Origin: Bacillota bacterium
Lineage (GTDB): Bacteria > Bacillota > Clostridia > Oscillospirales > Acutalibacteraceae
Direction of reading: 5' to 3'
Length of the DNA: 12,137 bases
NCBI GenBank assembly: GCA_023401495.1
Contig: JAEXDU010000169.1
Coordinates: 1 to 12,137 of the forward strand
Of this stretch, positions 1 through 7,437 are shown in pieces. A program made the translations under genes and the position numbers. The first letter of the stretch is position 1, and every line of letters starts with the position of its first letter. The notes under the pieces are model-generated. The model was not told the DNA's origin. It did no database searches and was given only the letters and a program-made list of their open reading frames with translations.

Positions 1-50
1 TACGGTTTCCGAATCCGTTGTGGATGAAGACGGTGGCCCCGTATTACTAC

Positions 51-75
51 AGAAAGAGTGGGGAATGCTCTTTCT
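51..75. other. Hairpin at left edge, 8-bp stem
   Basis: AGAAAGAG (51-58) and CTCTTTCT (68-75) form a perfect 8-bp stem around a 9-base loop. On the plus strand it is followed by a T-rich stretch, so it may be a weak terminator of a gene lying to the left. The loop carries GGGG (60-63), which could pair with CCCC at 37-40 and make a pseudoknot-like fold on either strand. The role is unknown. Confidence 0.35.
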
Positions 76-114
76 TGTTCTTGTACCGAGCTTTGTTGGG
101 AATTTTGCTTCCAG

Positions 115-144
115 ATTATACCATATCATTCTGTTCGCCTGCAA
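115..144 (-). promoter_or_regulatory. Possible leftward sigma-A promoter, extended -10
   Basis: Read on the minus strand, TTGCAG (139-144) is followed after 18 bases by TATAAT (115-120), with an extended TGG directly before the -10. Transcription would start near 108 and run out of the window to the left. This implies a divergently transcribed gene or RNA whose start lies left of position 1 or within the first hundred bases. No convincing reading frame is visible there. Confidence 0.4.
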
Positions 145-160
145 TAGATTCGATCACTTT

Positions 161-179
161 TTTCTCATTTAATGAGAAA
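161..179. promoter_or_regulatory. Perfect 19-bp dyad, operator-like
   Basis: TTTCTCATT (161-169), one central T, and AATGAGAAA (171-179) form a perfect inverted repeat of the size expected for a dimeric regulator. It lies about 17 bp upstream of the leftward -35 and about 200 bp upstream of the ppdK -10, so it better suits control of the leftward transcript. I do not recognise the regulator. Confidence 0.4.
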
Positions 180-373
180 TCCACAGAAAAAGTGTGACTG
201 CACAGTGCGTAATGGAGGGGAACTTGTAATTATTGATAATTCTGTGACGAAATATTTGTGAAAGAATTACTAATCCCATGATTTCGGGCTTTTTCAGCGA
301 TCAAACGAGGAAGAATCTTCATAAAAAATTATTATATTATATGTAAAATAGGATGGATTTTTAATGATGATTT

Positions 374-382
374 TGATATAAT
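374..382 (+). promoter_or_regulatory. ppdK promoter, extended -10
   Basis: TGA directly followed by TATAAT (377-382) is a consensus extended -10. The -35 position (354-359, TGGATT) is poor, which is usual for extended -10 promoters. Predicted start is near 389, giving a leader of about 74 bases. Confidence 0.6.
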
Positions 383-403
383 CCACAATAGATGTCCAAT
401 CGT

Positions 404-422
404 TTATCCTAACAAAGGATAA
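404..422 (+). other. Hairpin in the ppdK leader
   Basis: TTATCCT (404-410) and AGGATAA (416-422) form a perfect 7-bp stem with a 5-base loop, about 15 bases after the predicted transcription start. The ribosome site at 451-455 lies outside it. It may protect the 5' end of the mRNA; no known riboswitch class is recognised. Confidence 0.4.
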
Positions 423-462
423 CTGGTTCAATAGATTCCTTAAAATTATAGGAGGTAGAAGA

Positions 463-3102
463 ATGAGTCATAAGTATGTGTACCTGTTTTCGGAAGGAAA
501 CGGCAGCATGAAAAACCTGCTGGGCGGCAAAGGAGCCAACCTGGCAGAAATGACGGTACTGGGTATGCCCGTACCGCAGGGTTTTACGATTACAACGGAA
601 GCCTGCACCCAGTATTATAATGACGGAAGACAGATCAATGAGGAAATTCAGGGGCAGATTTCTGAATATTTGGCCAAGATGGAAGAGATCTGCGGCAAAA
701 AATTCGGCGATGTCAAAAACCCGCTGCTGGTTTCCGTGCGTTCCGGCGCCCGTGCTTCCATGCCCGGCATGATGGACACCATTCTCAACCTGGGTCTCAA
801 CGATACCGTAGTGGAGGGTCTGGCCGCACTGACCAGCAATCCCCGCTTCGCTTACGACTCCTACCGCCGATTCATCCAGATGTTCTCCGACGTTGTAATG
901 GAGATTCCGAAGAGCGACTTTGAGCGCGTGATCGATGCGAAGAAGGAAGAGAAGGGTGTCAAGCAGGACACCGAGCTCGATACCGAGGACATGAAGGACC
1001 TGGTCGTTCGCTTTAAGGCTTTGTACCGCGAGAGAAAGGGAACCGATTTCCCCACCGAGCCCCGCGTACAGCTGATGGAAGCCGTAAAGGCCGTGTTCCG
1101 TTCCTGGGACAACCCCCGTGCGAACGTATATCGCCGCATCAACGAAATCCCTTATGACTGGGGCACCGCGGTCAACGTGCAGTCTATGGTGTTCGGCAAC
1201 ATGGGCAACACTTCCGGTACCGGCGTTGCGTTCACCCGCAATCCTGCTACCGGCGAGCGCAAGCTGTTCGGCGAGTACCTGATCAACGCACAGGGCGAAG
1301 ACGTTGTGGCCGGTATCCGTACTCCCGAGCCGATCGACCACCTGAAGGATACTCTGCCCGAGGTTTACACCCAGTTTGCAGAGACCGCTCAGCGCTTGGA
1401 AGATCACTACACCGACATGCAGGACATGGAGTTCACCATTGAAAACGGCAAGCTGTATATGCTGCAGACCAGAAACGGCAAGCGCACCGCGGCCGCCGCT
1501 CTGAAAATCGCCGTAGACCTGGTGGAAGAGGGCAAGATCAGCACCGAAGAAGCGGTTCTGCGCGTAGAGCCCAAGCAGCTCGATTCGCTGCTGCATCCCC
1601 AGTTTGACCCCGCCGAGCTGAAGAAGGCTCAGGCGATCGGCAAGGGCCTGGCAGCATCCCCCGGAGCGGCCTGCGGCCGTGTGGTATTCAGCGCCGAAGA
1701 CGCCAAGGCGTGGAGCGACAAGGGCGAGAAGGTTGTTCTCGTTCGTCTGGAAACCTCCCCTGAGGATATTGAGGGTATGGCAGTTGCGCAGGGCATTCTG
1801 ACCGTTCGCGGCGGCATGACCTCTCACGCGGCGGTTGTTGCGCGCGGCATGGGAACCTGCTGCGTATCCGGCTGCGGCGAAATCGCCATGCACGAGAAAG
1901 AGAAATACTTCACCTTGGGCGGCCAGACCATCCGCGAGGGCGACTATATTTCCATCGACGGCAGCACCGGCAGCATCTACGGCCAGGCGATGCCCACCGT
2001 GGAAGCCTCCATCTCCGGCGACTTTGACAAATATATGCACTGGGCGGATCAGGTACGCCGCCTGCAGGTCTACACCAATGCCGATACACCCCACGACGCG
2101 GCTCAGGGCAAGTCATTCGGCGCGCAGGGCATCGGCCTGTGCCGTACCGAGCACATGTTCTTTGAAGGCGACCGCATCAAGGCAATGCGCGAGATGATCG
2201 TTGCCAAAACGACGGATGCCCGCCGCAAGGCGCTGGCAAAGCTTCTGCCCTACCAGCAGAGCGACTTTGAGGGCATTTTCGACGTGATGGAAGAGCTGCC
2301 GGTCGTCATCCGCTTTATCGATCCGCCTCTGCATGAGTTCCTGCCCACCAAGGAAGAGGACATCAAAGAGATTTCCGAGGAGCTTGGCCTGACTGTGGAA
2401 GAGCTCAAAGAGGTCATCGCGAGCCTGCACGAGTTCAACCCGATGATGGGCCACCGCGGATGCCGCCTGACGGTTTCCTATCCGGAAATTGCAGAGATGC
2501 AGACCACCGCTGTGATCACCGCGGCGATCAATATTTCCCGCAAGAAGAACATCAACATCGTTCCCGAAATCATGATCCCGCTCGTCGGCGAGGTCAAAGA
2601 GCTCAAGTTCGTCAAGGATGTCGTTACCTCCACTGCGGATAAGCTCATCGCTGAGTCCGGCATTTCGATGAAGTATGAGGTCGGCACCATGATCGAGATT
2701 CCCCGTGCCGCTCTGACTGCGGACGAGATCGCGAAGGAAGCGGACTTCTTCAGCTTCGGTACGAACGATCTGACCCAGATGACCTTCGGCTTCAGCCGTG
2801 ACGACGCCGGTAAGTTCCTCGATTACTACTACGAGAATAAGATTTACGAGTCCGATCCCTTTGCTCATATTGACCAGAAGGGCGTTGGCAAGCTCGTAGA
2901 AATGGCGACCGAGAAGGGCCGCGCGGCAAACCCGCACCTGCATGTCGGCATTTGCGGCGAGCACGGCGGCGATCCCACGTCTGTGGAATTCTGCCACCGC
3001 ACCGGTCTCGACTATGTTTCCTGCTCTCCCTTCCGCGTTCCGATCGCTCGCCTGGCTGCTGCTCAGGCTGCGATCAAGGAAAAGAGAGCCGCTGCAAAAT
3101 AA
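463..3102 (+). CDS. ppdK: Pyruvate, phosphate dikinase
   Basis: This cytoplasmic enzyme interconverts pyruvate, ATP and phosphate with PEP, AMP and PPi. In fermenting clostridia it can work toward pyruvate and ATP in PPi-dependent glycolysis or toward PEP for biosynthesis. The 879 residues match the family's usual length. The N-terminal ATP-grasp half starts with GGKGANLAEM (about 21-30). The central swivelling domain has GGMTSHAAVVARGMG with phosphocarrier His455, and Thr453 in the position phosphorylated in regulated family members. The C-terminal PEP/pyruvate barrel contains GICGEHGGDPTSVEF with catalytic Cys831. These His and Cys numbers agree, as I recall, with the well-studied Clostridium symbiosum enzyme. 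The ATG is fixed by GGAGG at 451-455. It stands alone, with its own promoter and terminator. The long open frames on its opposite strand are shadows. Confidence 0.97.
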   Translation: MSHKYVYLFSEGNGSMKNLLGGKGANLAEMTVLGMPVPQGFTITTEACTQYYNDGRQINEEIQGQISEYLAKMEEICGKKFGDVKNPLLVSVRSGARASMPGMMDTILNLGLNDTVVEGLAALTSNPRFAYDSYRRFIQMFSDVVMEIPKSDFERVIDAKKEEKGVKQDTELDTEDMKDLVVRFKALYRERKGTDFPTEPRVQLMEAVKAVFRSWDNPRANVYRRINEIPYDWGTAVNVQSMVFGNMGNTSGTGVAFTRNPATGERKLFGEYLINAQGEDVVAGIRTPEPIDHLKDTLPEVYTQFAETAQRLEDHYTDMQDMEFTIENGKLYMLQTRNGKRTAAAALKIAVDLVEEGKISTEEAVLRVEPKQLDSLLHPQFDPAELKKAQAIGKGLAASPGAACGRVVFSAEDAKAWSDKGEKVVLVRLETSPEDIEGMAVAQGILTVRGGMTSHAAVVARGMGTCCVSGCGEIAMHEKEKYFTLGGQTIREGDYISIDGSTGSIYGQAMPTVEASISGDFDKYMHWADQVRRLQVYTNADTPHDAAQGKSFGAQGIGLCRTEHMFFEGDRIKAMREMIVAKTTDARRKALAKLLPYQQSDFEGIFDVMEELPVVIRFIDPPLHEFLPTKEEDIKEISEELGLTVEELKEVIASLHEFNPMMGHRGCRLTVSYPEIAEMQTTAVITAAINISRKKNINIVPEIMIPLVGEVKELKFVKDVVTSTADKLIAESGISMKYEVGTMIEIPRAALTADEIAKEADFFSFGTNDLTQMTFGFSRDDAGKFLDYYYENKIYESDPFAHIDQKGVGKLVEMATEKGRAANPHLHVGICGEHGGDPTSVEFCHRTGLDYVSCSPFRVPIARLAAAQAAIKEKRAAAK

Positions 3103-3111
3103 AAATAAATA

Positions 3112-3153
3112 AATGCAGTCAGCGGCACCTTTGCGGTGCCAATGACTTGCATT
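3112..3153 (+). other. Hairpin just downstream of ppdK
   Basis: An inner GGCACC/GGTGCC stem (3124-3129 with 3135-3140, loop TTTGC) is extended by AATGCA-GTCA pairing with TGAC-T-TGCATT (3143-3153, one bulge). No T-run follows, so it is more likely a 3'-end stabiliser or partial terminator than the main stop signal. Confidence 0.45.
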
Positions 3154-3175
3154 GCTTTGCATCCGTAATATCAAT

Positions 3176-3230
3176 AAACAGGGCGTGTGTCTCAGAAGCT
3201 TCGGCTTTCAGGGTACGCGCCCTGTTTTTT
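3176..3230 (+). terminator. Rho-independent terminator of ppdK
   Basis: AAACAGGGCG plus TGT (3176 onward) pairs with ACGCGCCCTGTTT (3215-3227) in a stem of about 13 bp including one G-U pair. The inside can fold further into AAGC-TTCG-GCTT with a stable UUCG-type loop. It ends in six T (3225-3230). Confidence 0.85.
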
Positions 3231-3378
3231 CCTTTGCGCAGAACCGAAAATCAGCGGCAAAAAGGGCAGGATACGTGAAGGCGTCAAATGTGCTTTTCGG
3301 AATAAAATGGGGAAACGCCATCCTTTTCCAAGTGCTTACCCGCGAATTGCCAGAATGATTACAGTTCCGTTATTCTCA

Positions 3379-3407
3379 TTGACTTTTCATTTTTGTTCCC
3401 GTAATAT
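3379..3407 (+). promoter_or_regulatory. Promoter of the Asp-box lipoprotein gene
   Basis: TTGACT (3379-3384), a 17-base spacer, and TAATAT (3402-3407). Predicted start is near 3414, giving a 47-base leader to the ATG at 3461 and supporting that start over the TTG at 3431. Confidence 0.55.
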
Positions 3408-3460
3408 ATCGTCATATTATACAAGCAGCTTTGTTAATACCGGGAAGAAGGTGTTCAGAT

Positions 3461-4723
3461 ATGACGAATATCCGTCGTTGTTTTGCTGTAACACTTGTCG
3501 CATTTTGCACTTTCGTGTCAATGGCGGCAGGCTGTTCTCCGAATCAAAAATCAGTAGGGGTGACCGAGGTTTCTAATGCGCAGGAAGCCCCGCAGACCGT
3601 GGCAAAGCCGGCCGGTCAAAGCATAGGGAAGCGCTTTGCCGCAAAGCCCGCAAAAAAGCCCTTGGCAGATCGCGGAAGCTTCAGCACTTCTTTTTTGACG
3701 CTGCAAAGAATGTACGATCTTGCCGCTGTTCCCACGTATGACGGATATAATCAGGCCACGCATCCCAAGATTCTGTATTTCCCCAAGCGCTGGAACGGGT
3801 ATGAATACTGGATGTCTGTTACACCGTACCCGTTTGGAAATGATGATTATGAAAATCCCTGCATTGTCACTTCAAACGACGGGAAAACTTGGGTAACGCC
3901 CGCCGGGCTGAAAAATCCGATCACAGGAGTTCCCTCCGATGTGAAGATCGGCGCGCACTATTCCGATTCCCACCTGGTGATGTGCGGCAATAAAATGGAG
4001 ATGTGGTATCGCTATAATAAGGGAAACCCAAAGACGAATCGTGCCGATTCCAGCACGGATTATTATTACCGCACTGTCAGCAAAGACGGGCTGAACTGGT
4101 CCGTGCCGCAGCTGATGCAGAAATCGAACAAGGGCCTGATCAGCCTTGCCGTCAACTATGAGGATAAGAAGTATGAGTTCTGGTATACCACGGCTCAAAA
4201 GCGGCTGATGCACGCGGAAAGCGTCGACGGGGCGACCTGGAGCGAGGCGCAGCAGTGCTCCATCGAGCTGCCGGAAGGATATCTGCCGTGGCATCAGGAT
4301 ATGATCCACTACCAGAGCGTTTATTATCTGCTCCAGACCGGCATCCGGCAAAGGGATTATTCCTTTGCGCTGTTCTTGTCCAAATCCACCGATGGAATCC
4401 ACTTTACAAAGGGCGTGCCGTTCTACCCGAGCGACAACCCGGTGATCCTGCATAAAACCTGGCTGTACCGCAGCACCGTATACGCGGACGGTGACACGCT
4501 GCGCATGATGATTTCGTACCGTCTGCCGCAGAAAAAATGGTACATGGCCGCAGCCTCTGTTTCCGTTCAGCAGTGGAACGATGCGTGCGATTCGCAGAAG
4601 CCCCTGATTCTGCCGGACCCCACAGTCAAAGCCCCCGTGCAGAAAAAAGAGGAAGAAAAGACTCCGCAGAAGATCGTTCCAAGCCTGGCCGCACAGATGG
4701 AGTCGAAAAAAATTCCTGCATGA
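3461..4723 (+). CDS. Secreted lipoprotein with four Asp-box repeats
   Basis: Exact function not recognised. The 420-residue protein starts with a lipoprotein signal: basic MTNIRR, a hydrophobic stretch, and lipobox MAAG-Cys25, so it should be anchored outside the membrane. A Lys/Ala-rich linker runs to about 70. Four motifs of the S-x-D-G-x-x-W/F type follow: SNDGKTW (138-144), SKDGLNW (207-213), SVDGATW (254-260) and STDGIHF (309-315). These resemble sialidase Asp-boxes, and their spacing fits a beta-propeller. Segments around ENPCI (131-135), YSDSHLV (167-173) and WHQDM (277-281) recall five-bladed glycoside-hydrolase propellers, so glycan binding or cleavage is plausible but unproven. The tail (about 385-420) is Lys/Glu-rich. 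ATG 3461 is preferred because GAAGAAGG lies just upstream and the signal peptide then has normal shape. The gene is monocistronic. Confidence 0.85.
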   Translation: MTNIRRCFAVTLVAFCTFVSMAAGCSPNQKSVGVTEVSNAQEAPQTVAKPAGQSIGKRFAAKPAKKPLADRGSFSTSFLTLQRMYDLAAVPTYDGYNQATHPKILYFPKRWNGYEYWMSVTPYPFGNDDYENPCIVTSNDGKTWVTPAGLKNPITGVPSDVKIGAHYSDSHLVMCGNKMEMWYRYNKGNPKTNRADSSTDYYYRTVSKDGLNWSVPQLMQKSNKGLISLAVNYEDKKYEFWYTTAQKRLMHAESVDGATWSEAQQCSIELPEGYLPWHQDMIHYQSVYYLLQTGIRQRDYSFALFLSKSTDGIHFTKGVPFYPSDNPVILHKTWLYRSTVYADGDTLRMMISYRLPQKKWYMAAASVSVQQWNDACDSQKPLILPDPTVKAPVQKKEEEKTPQKIVPSLAAQMESKKIPA

Positions 4724-4724
4724 A

Positions 4725-4790
4725 TTCTTCCCCGCCCGGAATGTCGGAACATTTTATTGTTTCGGCGTCCCGGGCGGGGATTTCTTTTCT
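4725..4790 (+). terminator. Terminator of the lipoprotein gene
   Basis: CCCCGCCCGG (4730-4739) pairs perfectly with CCGGGCGGGG (4770-4779). The 30-base loop holds a second small stem, AATGT/ACATT. A T-rich stretch with interspersed C follows (4781-4790). Confidence 0.8.
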
Positions 4791-4800
4791 GCCTACCTTA

Positions 4801-4809
4801 TGGTATAAT
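4801..4809 (+). promoter_or_regulatory. Promoter of the hemerythrin-CheX operon
   Basis: TGG followed by TATAAT (4804-4809) is a consensus extended -10. The -35 position falls in the T-rich tail of the preceding terminator and is poor. Predicted start is near 4816, so the leader is about 56 bases. Confidence 0.6.
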
Positions 4810-4871
4810 TTAGTAAATTCCGCGGAAAATGTCGAATTACCGCGAATGTGTTGAGCGAAAGGGGAGTTACC

Positions 4872-5297
4872 ATGCTCTGGAAAGAAAAATATATGCTTGG
4901 GGTTCCGCTGATCGATGAGCAGCATCAGGAGCTGTTTCGGCGTGTGACCGATTTTGTCGAGATCGTCAGAAAGCCGGTTCCATGGGAGCAAAAGACCGAA
5001 CAGGTCAATCAGACACTGGATTTTATGAAGGATTATGTGGTTACACATTTTCGCGATGAGGAAAACCTGCAGCGCGAGCTGGGGTATCCCGAGCTGCCGT
5101 CGCACAGAAAGCTGCATCAGGAGATGGTGGCCTATGTGTTGGACGTTTCGCGCCAATATGAGGAAAACGGCTATCAGGAGCAGCTGATGCAGCAGTTCGC
5201 GGGGCGCCTGTTGGCCTGGCTGATCAACCACGTGGCCTCTGAGGATCAGAAGATCGCGGATTTTGCCAAAAGGAAGGAGCAGGAAGCTCATGAATAA
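4872..5297 (+). CDS. Bacteriohemerythrin
   Basis: This is a small cytoplasmic di-iron protein that binds O2 reversibly. In anaerobes the family is linked to oxygen sensing, scavenging or delivery. With the start at ATG 4872 it has 141 residues, close to family length. All seven iron ligands are present with correct spacing: His18 (DEQHQELF), His59 and Glu63 (HFRDE), His78 and His82 (HRKLH), and His120 and Asp125 (HVASED). A GTG at 4848 would add eight residues, but AGGGGAG lies just before ATG 4872, so the ATG is preferred. The 3' end overlaps the next gene by 8 bp, which indicates translational coupling with a CheX-like protein. A role in reporting oxygen to a chemotaxis-type output is inference. 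Confidence 0.93.
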   Translation: MLWKEKYMLGVPLIDEQHQELFRRVTDFVEIVRKPVPWEQKTEQVNQTLDFMKDYVVTHFRDEENLQRELGYPELPSHRKLHQEMVAYVLDVSRQYEENGYQEQLMQQFAGRLLAWLINHVASEDQKIADFAKRKEQEAHE

Positions 5298-5745
5298 CAC
5301 ACTGCACCTTTCTTTTTTTGAAGCAACCCGCGAGGTGTTCGAGCTGATGCTCGATCTGCAGAAGATTTCGGAAAGCGCCATCACCCCCGGGGAGGATGCC
5401 TGCGGTAACCTGTCTATTTCCATCGGCGTGACCGGCGATTTAACGGGGGATATTCTGTACACGTTCCCGAAAGAAACGATGCTTGAAATGGTGCGCATCA
5501 TGACCGGCGGGATGGAAGTGAACGAGGTGGACGACTTTGTCACCTCTGCGATCGGTGAGATTTCCAATATCATCAGCGGCAAGGCGATGATCGCCTTGTC
5601 GGAAAAGAATGTCGCCTGCGACATTCTTCCGCCGAAGGTGATGGAAAGCGAAGAGGGCGTATGCGTTTATCCGGTGGATTCCAACACGAAGATCAATACC
5701 GAGATTGGCAGCGTCGGCCTTGAGGTTCGCCTGCAGAGCAAATAA
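5290..5745 (+). CDS. CheX-like chemotaxis phosphatase-family protein
   Basis: It is a 151-residue protein of the CheX fold, a family in which true members dephosphorylate CheY-P. The motif AIGEISNIISGKA contains Glu90 and Asn93 in the E-x-x-N arrangement that forms the catalytic pair in CheX/CheC phosphatases. The surrounding alpha/beta pattern (LSISIGVTGDLTGDILYTF at about 41-59, GLEVRL near the end) is typical. It has one E-x-x-N motif, as in CheX, rather than the two often found in CheC. ATG 5290 lies inside the end of the hemerythrin gene and is preceded by AGGAAG. No CheY, CheA or receptor gene is in the window, so the partner response regulator is unknown. It could serve a non-chemotactic receiver. 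Confidence 0.87.
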   Translation: MNNTLHLSFFEATREVFELMLDLQKISESAITPGEDACGNLSISIGVTGDLTGDILYTFPKETMLEMVRIMTGGMEVNEVDDFVTSAIGEISNIISGKAMIALSEKNVACDILPPKVMESEEGVCVYPVDSNTKINTEIGSVGLEVRLQSK

Positions 5746-5763
5746 ACAACATATACAAAAGAA

Positions 5764-5809
5764 AGCACCCTGAACCGGGAATATGAACCGGCTCAGGGTG
5801 CTGTTTTTT
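5764..5809. terminator. Terminator between the CheX-like and TRIC genes
   Basis: AGCACCCTGA (5764-5773) pairs perfectly with TCAGGGTGCT (5793-5802), followed by G and six T on the plus strand. On the minus strand the stem is followed by TTCTTTTG, so it probably also ends the convergent TRIC transcript. Confidence 0.85.
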
Positions 5810-5812
5810 ATG

Positions 5813-6481
5813 TTATTCGGATGTGTCCGGCTTCTCCTGGTCTTCCTGTGACGCAATAGAAGGAATATGAATGTTGAAGTATAAACTCAGCATCCGGATG
5901 CTCACCGTAAGGAGTACACTGAGCAGCACGGCGACAGACTGCGGGATCTGCGTACGGGCCAGGTAATACAGCAGTCCGCCCGCCACAGAGGCCAGAGCAT
6001 AGATTTCGCGCCGCAGGATTACGGGAATCCGCTGTACCAGAATATCGCGGATCATGCCGCCGCCCACACCGGTGAGCATAGCGACAAAGATGCATAGAAA
6101 AGCTTCTTTTTCATACCCGGCAAAAACCGCCGCGTCCAGGCCGACTACGGTGAATACCGCCAGGCCCAGGGCGTCGGAGATATAGTAGCTCCACGTGTAA
6201 ATGGGGCTTCCGCCGCTCACAAATCGCCGGAAGCGGCCGAGCGCCAGCAAAAGGAATGTAGTGATCGATGCAACGATTAAGTAAATGGGGTTCACCAGTC
6301 CGACGGGGGGAGACACCCCTAGAATGATATCGCGCAAAACGCCGCCGCCGATCGAAGTGGTGACGGCCAGCAAAAAAATCCCGAAATAATCCAGCTTGTG
6401 CTGCATGGCAATAATGGCGCCCGAAATCGCGAAAGCCACTGTGCCAATGACTTCAAACACAAGCAAAAGAGCGGTTGGCAT
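5813..6481 (-). CDS. TRIC/UPF0126 family membrane protein (YicG/YadS-like)
   Basis: It is a multi-pass inner-membrane protein of 222 residues, the normal length. Prokaryotic members of this family form trimeric cation channels; in vivo roles are mostly unknown. The two-repeat architecture is visible: each repeat has an antiparallel set of hydrophobic helices and a glycine-rich kink ending in Arg-Asp, GGGVLRD (45-51) and GGGMIRD (140-146). About seven membrane segments lie between 4 and 200, and the tail from about 207 is polar. The start is supported by a run of five G just upstream on the minus strand. It lies 138 bp downstream of the HAD gene on the same strand with no terminator seen between them, so co-transcription is likely. 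Confidence 0.93.
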   Translation of the reverse strand: MPTALLLVFEVIGTVAFAISGAIIAMQHKLDYFGIFLLAVTTSIGGGVLRDIILGVSPPVGLVNPIYLIVASITTFLLLALGRFRRFVSGGSPIYTWSYYISDALGLAVFTVVGLDAAVFAGYEKEAFLCIFVAMLTGVGGGMIRDILVQRIPVILRREIYALASVAGGLLYYLARTQIPQSVAVLLSVLLTVSIRMLSLYFNIHIPSIASQEDQEKPDTSE

Positions 6482-6619
6482 ATCGTTTCCCCCTCAGCGC
6501 AGGCGGCGCACCCGTCTGATCGCTATGTTATGCGTTGATTGAAAGCGGTGTTCCTTCCCCAGACGTCAGGAAAGCCGCGCAGCCGCAAAATCGTTTGATT
6601 CGCGGGACGCGTACTTTGG

Positions 6620-7396
6620 TCAGATCAGGCCCAAATGCCGCAGGCCTTTTTCAATTCCGCCGCAGAGCATGGAATCCGTTATATAATCGGCAACGGCTTT
6701 GGCTTCGGGCACACCGTTTTCCATGGCCACGCCGACTCCTACGGTTTTCAGCATGGTCACGTCGTTCGTGCCGTCGCCGAAGGCCACTGTATCTTTCAGT
6801 TCAATTCCGGTGTGCTGGCAGAAAAAGCGGATGGCCTCGGCCTTGTCCTGATTCGGGAAGGACAGATCACCCGAGTGGCCGCCCGGGTGCAGATTCAGCA
6901 CCATCGAACCGGTGAATGCGGGGCGGCATCTCTCATAATGACCCTGATCGGTAAAGATGCAGTCCACAGCGCCGGCCTGTACCTGCTCCGGTTCCCAGTC
7001 GGTGACAATGTAATCCCCCAGATTGTAAACCCGGTTCAAAAGCGCAGTCATTTCCGGGGTTAAATTCCGGCCCCAGCCGTGGCGCATGCCGACAAAATTA
7101 TAGGAAACGCCGAATGAATCGAAATGCTCCATGATTTCAAGTACGCGCTCGGGTGGGAAAAATTTTTGCAGAATCGTTTCTCCCTCGTATACCACATGGG
7201 TGCCGTTCATCGCAATGTAGCTTGTAAAAAAGTTCCCGAACATCTTTCGGATGAACGGTTCCTGCCTGCCGGAGCAGATGGCTACCCCGTGCCCGTTTTG
7301 CTTTGCAAGCTCAATGGCCTGCAGCGTGCCGTCCGGCACAAAATATCCCTCTTTGCCGGAGGCAAGCAGGGTTCCGTCTATGTCAAAAAAGATCAT
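6620..7396 (-). CDS. Cof-type HAD-IIB phosphatase
   Basis: This is a soluble haloacid-dehalogenase superfamily phosphatase of 258 residues, probably acting on small phosphorylated metabolites; the substrate cannot be read from sequence. All four HAD motifs are present: DIDGT with nucleophile Asp5 and acid/base Asp7, ICSGR with Ser42, Lys185 (NQDKAEAI), and GDGTND with Asp208 and Asp212. A large cap domain sits between motifs II and III (about 75-180), as in the Cof/IIB subgroup. The start is uncertain. GTG at 7414 overlaps the only ribosome site (AAGGAG). ATG at 7396, used here, is 17 bases from it. A CTG at 7405 has the ideal spacing of 8 bases. The TRIC gene follows on the same strand. Confidence 0.92.
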   Translation of the reverse strand: MIFFDIDGTLLASGKEGYFVPDGTLQAIELAKQNGHGVAICSGRQEPFIRKMFGNFFTSYIAMNGTHVVYEGETILQKFFPPERVLEIMEHFDSFGVSYNFVGMRHGWGRNLTPEMTALLNRVYNLGDYIVTDWEPEQVQAGAVDCIFTDQGHYERCRPAFTGSMVLNLHPGGHSGDLSFPNQDKAEAIRFFCQHTGIELKDTVAFGDGTNDVTMLKTVGVGVAMENGVPEAKAVADYITDSMLCGGIEKGLRHLGLI

Positions 7397-7437
7397 TTTT
7401 TTCAGTGGAATCACTCCTTACGGTGAATGTTATCGCA

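Larger units (their letters stand above)
1..462. other. Intergenic region upstream of ppdK
   Basis: No confident gene is present. Two forward frames stay open from the left edge (one to a stop at 170-172), but neither gives a recognisable protein. The region holds the hairpin at 51-75, the leftward promoter candidate at 115-144, the 19-bp dyad at 161-179, a smaller AT-rich dyad at 228-241 (AATTAT, TG, ATAATT), and the ppdK promoter and leader from about 374. Base composition is much more AT-rich than in the genes that follow. Confidence 0.6.

Noticed and set aside
2..172. Open forward frame from the left edge to a stop at 170-172
   Set aside because: Possible tail of a gene, but the translation is unrecognisable, another frame is also open, and it crosses the hairpin and a leftward promoter candidate.
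256..273. Rex-like site (TTGTGAA half) upstream of ppdK
   Set aside because: Only the left half fits the redox-repressor pattern; the right half has three mismatches.
409..2094. 561-residue open frame on the minus strand opposite ppdK
   Set aside because: It lies antisense to a certain ppdK, has no recognisable domain and no ribosome site, and reflects strong codon bias in ppdK.
2113..3174. 353-residue open frame on the minus strand opposite the end of ppdK
   Set aside because: Same reason: an antisense shadow of a highly biased gene, and its start would lie between ppdK and its terminator.
4626..5624. 332-residue open frame on the minus strand
   Set aside because: Antisense to the hemerythrin and CheX-like genes and crossing a terminator; no family features.
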